DNA from: an uncultured Clostridia bacterium | GTDB taxonomy: Bacteria; Bacillota; Clostridia; Christensenellales; Borkfalkiaceae | Assembly: GCA_947629875.1 (NCBI GenBank) | Contig: CANRFK010000056.1 | Location: 1-8,322, forward strand | DNA: 8,322 nucleotides | Direction of reading: 5' to 3' | In this document: positions 5,309-8,322 of the stretch, in pieces | Layout of the letters: each line of letters starts with the position of its first letter | Position numbering within the stretch: position 1 is the stretch's first letter | Position numbers and translations under genes: made by a program | Notes under the pieces: model-generated | Told to the model about the DNA's origin: nothing | Databases searched by the model: none | Seen by the model: only the letters and a program-made list of their open reading frames with translations

Positions 5309-7600
5309 ATGAAAAAGCAATTGCTCTCCTGCGTTGCGGCCGTCACCGCGCTCTCCTGCGTGCTGTGTGCCTGCGGCGGAGGGGAAAAAGTCACGCCGGA
5401 TTATGAGGTAGAGGCGTTCGCCGAGCCCGCCGCCACGTTCACCATCGACGGCGAAGTCAACGAAAAGACGCTCGCGCGCAACACCATCTCGGATACGCTC
5501 TTCGGCGTGTTCCTCGAAGATATCAACTACGCGGGCTATCTTCTCGACGACAACCTGCTCTACAACGGCTCGTTCGAGACCTTCGACAGCAACAAGACGG
5601 TCGGCTGGACGAACGAACACGCCAACCTCACCGTCTCCTCGGACGGCGGCGTGCTCGCGGACAAGCAGTATTATAAGGATAAGGGCGTCAATGCCAATTA
5701 CGCGACGGTGAACGTCACGCTCGCGGAGGGCGGCAGCATCTCCAATGCGGGGCGTAGTCAGTTGCCCATCGCCGTGGAAAAGGGCGTCAAGTACACCTTC
5801 TCCGCCTTTGTCAAGACGGCAACGGCGGGTGCAAAGATGAAGGTCGCCGTCAAGGATGAAACCAAGACGTACTGCGAAGCGGACATCTCGCTCAAAGAGG
5901 GCGGCTGGGTGAAGTACGAACAGACGCTCACCGCATCCGATTCGGCGAGCAAAAACGTCAAGCTCGAGCTCACCTTCGATCGGGCGGGCACCTATTCCGT
6001 CGACGCCGTCGCTTTGGAGACGCAGAACTCGACGGGCGGCATCAAGCAGTACGCATATGACATTATCAAGGAGCTTGGGCCCAAGTTCGTGCGCTTCCCC
6101 GGCGGTTGCATCATCGAGGGCGACGGCGGCAACGGCGGCGCGAATACGCAGGAAGTGTACGATTGGAAGAACTCTGTCGGCGCGGTGCAGACGGGCGACA
6201 ACGCGGGGGACGATACCGTTCCCGCTTTCGAGTACACCCTTATAAAGGACGGCGCGGAGTCCGCCGCCACAACATACGGCGAGTGGGCGACCCGCAAGCA
6301 GAACGGCGACCTCTGGGGGTACGATATGGAGTACGGGATCGGCTTCTATGAGTACTTCCTCCTCTGCGACAATCTCGGCGCGAGCGCGGTACCCGTCCTC
6401 AACTGCGGTCTCTCCTGCCAGGGCGGCGGGGCGACCAATCCCACCAAACTCAACGGCCGCCACAATCAGCAGGTAAACGACTACATTCAGGACGCCATCG
6501 ACCTCATCGAGTTCGCCAAGGGCGATACGTCCACCAAGTGGGGCGGCATCCGCGCCAAGCTCGGCCACCCCGAACCCTTCGAGATGCGCTACATCGGCAT
6601 CGGCAACGAGCAGTCGGGCACGCAGTATTATCAGGATTGCTACGAGGAGTTCTTGAAGAGCGAAGACTTCCAAAAGGCGCTCAAAGATTACGGCGTCAAG
6701 CCCATCGTCGGCAATGCCATGCACTTCGGCGACTGCCAGAACGGGAACACCAAGGGCACGGCGCAACTTGCCGCCGAGAGCGCCGTCAAGCGCAATATCG
6801 TCGATACGGTAAACGATTTCGGCGTCCACGACCAGCACTACTACGTCAACTACTCCGTGCTCTTCTCGAACACCGAGATGTACGAAGATTACGCCCGTCC
6901 CGATGAGGATGGCTACTACGAGGTGTTCGTAGGCGAGTATTCCGCCAACGAGAACATCGATAGTTACAAGCTCTACGAGAACAGCCTCATCACCGCGCTC
7001 TCCGAGGCAGCCATGATGACGGGCTACGAGAACAACGGCGATATCATCAAACTCGCGGCGTACGCGCCCATGTTCGGCGTCGCCAACGGGGCGAGCAATC
7101 CCGCAACGGGCGGCGCGGGCAACCAGTGGGCGGTCGACATGATGTACTACACCAACACGCAGATCGTGAAGAGCGCCAACTACTATATCCAGCAGCTCTT
7201 CATGCAGAATCAGGGCAAGTACCGCCTCTCCAAATCCAAACTCAAATATGCCGCGGGCGTGGAGGAGACCTGCACGCTCGTCACGGAGAGCACCGCGAAG
7301 AAGACCATCAACAAGCTGTACACCGTTGCGAGCAAGGCGGAAAACGGCGACCTCATCCTCAAAGTCGTCAACGCGAGCGGGGAGGATATCGACCTCAACA
7401 TCGCGGTGGAAAACGCCAAGCCGAAGGGCATTGCGTACTTCACCGAGGTGAGCAGCAAGGATGGCGACTGGAAGGCGATCAACACCTTAAAGGAGGAGAA
7501 AGTCACCTCCACGCAGGCCATCCTCGGCTTCTCGGGCGACACCTTCGGGAAGACGATCAAGGCATACAGCGCCGTCTGCTTCCGCCTCACCGTGAAGTAA
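5309..7600 (+). CDS. Surface lipoprotein alpha-L-arabinofuranosidase, family GH51 (second of two)
   Basis: A 763-residue paralogue of the preceding gene with the same order of parts. The lipoprotein signal is MKKQ, a hydrophobic core and lipobox LCAC, with Cys22 as the likely anchor; Cys at -2 is unusual. The first GH51 strand is TLFGVFLEDINYA, and a CBM4/9-like domain at about 82-238 opens NLLYNGSFE. The barrel has VRFPGG (261-266), GHPEPFEMRYIGIGNEQ with acid/base Glu434, DQHYY (508-512), and VFVGEYS with nucleophile Glu543. A C-terminal beta-sandwich follows AAYAPMFG. Predicted reaction: release of terminal alpha-L-arabinofuranose at the cell surface (EC 3.2.1.55). The residue after the NEQ acid/base motif is Ser, where the first enzyme has Trp, and the insert after RFPGG is Gly/Asn-rich (GDGGNGGAN), so the two may prefer different linkages. 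Long conserved stretches show it arose by duplication. It has its own promoter and terminator. The stop codon lies inside a 46-50-bp repeat that is repeated downstream. Confidence 0.93.
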   Translation: MKKQLLSCVAAVTALSCVLCACGGGEKVTPDYEVEAFAEPAATFTIDGEVNEKTLARNTISDTLFGVFLEDINYAGYLLDDNLLYNGSFETFDSNKTVGWTNEHANLTVSSDGGVLADKQYYKDKGVNANYATVNVTLAEGGSISNAGRSQLPIAVEKGVKYTFSAFVKTATAGAKMKVAVKDETKTYCEADISLKEGGWVKYEQTLTASDSASKNVKLELTFDRAGTYSVDAVALETQNSTGGIKQYAYDIIKELGPKFVRFPGGCIIEGDGGNGGANTQEVYDWKNSVGAVQTGDNAGDDTVPAFEYTLIKDGAESAATTYGEWATRKQNGDLWGYDMEYGIGFYEYFLLCDNLGASAVPVLNCGLSCQGGGATNPTKLNGRHNQQVNDYIQDAIDLIEFAKGDTSTKWGGIRAKLGHPEPFEMRYIGIGNEQSGTQYYQDCYEEFLKSEDFQKALKDYGVKPIVGNAMHFGDCQNGNTKGTAQLAAESAVKRNIVDTVNDFGVHDQHYYVNYSVLFSNTEMYEDYARPDEDGYYEVFVGEYSANENIDSYKLYENSLITALSEAAMMTGYENNGDIIKLAAYAPMFGVANGASNPATGGAGNQWAVDMMYYTNTQIVKSANYYIQQLFMQNQGKYRLSKSKLKYAAGVEETCTLVTESTAKKTINKLYTVASKAENGDLILKVVNASGEDIDLNIAVENAKPKGIAYFTEVSSKDGDWKAINTLKEEKVTSTQAILGFSGDTFGKTIKAYSAVCFRLTVK

Positions 7601-7695
7601 TGTTCGGCCGTGCCGTGGAGCGATCATCGGTCTCACCGAGAAGTAAGTAATGTTCGGCCGCGCCGTGGAGCGGTCATCGGCTCTCCGTAAAATAA
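7586..7695 (+). repeat. Tandem duplication of the gene's stop-codon region
   Basis: Unit 1 (7586-7631) contains the last four codons and stop of the second GH51 gene plus the following bases. Unit 2 (7632-7681) repeats it with three substitutions and an extra GTAA after the copied stop. A third, short degenerate piece (CTCTCCGTAAAATAA, to 7695) resembles only the stop region. The period is 46-50 bp. The copied segment in unit 2 still spells Leu-Thr-Glu-Lys-stop in the same relative position. This looks like recent slippage or unequal recombination at the 3' end of the gene. Confidence 0.85.
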
Positions 7696-7706
7696 CAAAT
7701 TGCATG

Positions 7707-7734
7707 AAACCCGCGCCCCACTGCGCGGGTTTTT
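7707..7734 (+). terminator. Rho-independent terminator of the second GH51 gene
   Basis: A 10-bp stem (7707-7716 with 7723-7732) with the loop CCCACT has a T-run at 7730-7734. It lies about 106 nt after the stop, just past the duplicated gene terminus. Confidence 0.9.
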
Positions 7735-7765
7735 ACATGATCCCGTTGACCGCACCCCGCCTGTC

Positions 7766-7950
7766 GGCTTGGCTCCCCCTTTTGGGGGAGCTCCCGCGTA
7801 GCGGGTGAGGGGGTTCTCGTCTCGCCGCTCCTCATACCGCCCCGCCCGCACCATTTGTTTACCAAGGGCGGCACGAGGCGCGTAGCGACGAAGTCGCCTC
7901 CCGCCCGCCGCGCAAAGCGCGGCGGGCGGGAGGCGAGCGTATCTTTTCCC
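7766..7950. repeat. Composite intergenic repeat, copy B
   Basis: Carries the same ordered blocks as copy A: GGCTTGGCTCCCCCTT (7766-7781), CCTCATACCG (7830-7839), a GC-rich hairpin, then AGCGTATCTTTTCCCC. Internal palindromes are GCTCCCCC-TTTT-GGGGGAGC (7772-7791), CCCGC-GTA-GCGGG (7793-7805), GCGAC-GAA-GTCGC (7885-7897) and a perfect 19-bp stem with loop AAA (7895-7913 with 7917-7935). With the tandem repeat and terminator, this accounts for the 7601-8020 spacer. I see no gene there. The 7766-7815 part resembles short palindromic elements I recall as common in gut clostridial spacers. Confidence 0.65.
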
Positions 7951-7968
7951 CAATTCCCTCCGAATTAT

Positions 7969-7997
7969 TTGACGGCGCGCCCGTTTCGGCGTATAAT
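7969..7997 (+). promoter_or_regulatory. Near-consensus promoter of the malic enzyme gene
   Basis: -35 TTGACG (7969-7974) and consensus -10 TATAAT (7992-7997) are spaced by 17 nt. The predicted start near 8004 leaves a leader of about 17 nt. This is the best match to the sigma-A consensus in the window, fitting a housekeeping metabolic gene. Confidence 0.87.
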
Positions 7998-8020
7998 ATC
8001 CCCGTACACAAGGAGTAGCC

Positions 8021-8322
8021 ATGGATTACAGAAAGCAATCGCTCATCGAGCACGCCAAATGGCGGGGCAAAATCGAAGTTGTGCCCCGCGTGGAGGTGGA
8101 TACCCGCGAAAAACTCTCGCTCGCCTATACCCCGGGCGTCGCGGAGCCCTGTCTCGCCATCCAAAGAGACCCCGAGAAGAGCTTCGAGCTCACCCGCCGC
8201 TGGAACACCGTGCCCGTCATCACCGACGGCACCGCAATTTTGGGGCTCGGCGACATCGGCCCCGAGGCGGGCATGCCCGTCATGGAGGGCAAGTGCGCCC
8301 TCTTCAAGGCGTTCGGCGGGGT
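8021..8322 (+). CDS. Malic enzyme, N-terminal part (3'-truncated by window edge)
   Basis: Oxidative decarboxylation of malate to pyruvate and CO2 with NAD(P)+, linking C4 acids to pyruvate in the cytoplasm. The first 100 codons read as the N-terminal malic enzyme domain of the compact bacterial type (YtsJ/MaeB-like). YTPGVAEPC carries the likely catalytic Tyr36; DGTAILGLGDIGPEAGMPVM at 69-88 is a family signature; EGKCALFKAFGG carries the likely catalytic Lys91. The N-terminal HAKWRGKIEVVPR matches the usual start of this family. ATG 8021 follows AAGGAG (8010-8015) by 5 nt. The Rossmann domain lies outside the window, so the NAD/NADP choice, and any fused phosphotransacetylase-like domain as in long MaeB forms, cannot be judged. 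Confidence 0.94.
   Translation, partial: MDYRKQSLIEHAKWRGKIEVVPRVEVDTREKLSLAYTPGVAEPCLAIQRDPEKSFELTRRWNTVPVITDGTAILGLGDIGPEAGMPVMEGKCALFKAFGG

Overview
The window looks like chromosomal DNA of a GC-rich, Gram-positive-type anaerobe, most likely an uncultured gut member of the Clostridia (Bacillota). This rests on lipoprotein-type extracellular glycosidases with Cys lipoboxes, strong G-rich Shine-Dalgarno sites, Firmicutes-like -10/-35 promoters with 17-nt spacers, many rho-independent terminators, and long intergenic spacers full of GC-rich palindromic repeats of a kind I associate with gut clostridial genomes. A position near Christensenellales/Borkfalkiaceae is a guess, not shown by the sequence.

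Layout: (1) 1-2001, the 3' part of clpB, a disaggregase missing about its first 190 residues, ending in a strong, potentially bidirectional terminator. (2) 2036-2266, a tRNA-Ser(GGA) gene on the minus strand with encoded CCA, its own promoter, an unusual long hairpin that begins inside the CCA end, and a 24-nt degenerate copy of the tRNA 3' end 96 bp further along. (3) 2358-4933, a promoter, a 775-aa surface-anchored GH51 alpha-L-arabinofuranosidase, then short direct repeats and a terminator. (4) 4934-5252, a repeat-rich spacer with a 19-bp hairpin and a second terminator. (5) 5253-7734, a promoter and a second, paralogous GH51 lipoprotein of 763 aa, whose stop-codon region is tandemly repeated downstream, then a terminator. 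(6) 7735-7960, another repeat-rich spacer sharing ordered blocks with region 4. (7) 7969-8322, a near-consensus promoter and the first 100 codons of a malic enzyme.

Functionally, the two tandem GH51 enzymes form the only evident module. Both appear exported and lipid-anchored, and both carry a carbohydrate-binding-like domain within a plant/extracellular-type GH51 architecture, with acid/base and nucleophile glutamates intact. They should release L-arabinose from arabinoxylan, arabinan or arabinogalactan at the cell surface. No transporter, regulator or arabinose catabolic gene is in the window. Each gene has its own promoter and terminator, so they look like two separately transcribed units produced by an old duplication. 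ClpB, tRNA-Ser and malic enzyme are housekeeping neighbours with no evident link to them.

I did not find a clear novel system. The least explained material is in the spacers: a composite palindromic repeat present twice with conserved block order, a 42-44-bp repeat cluster, the duplicated gene terminus, and the tRNA end with its attached hairpin.
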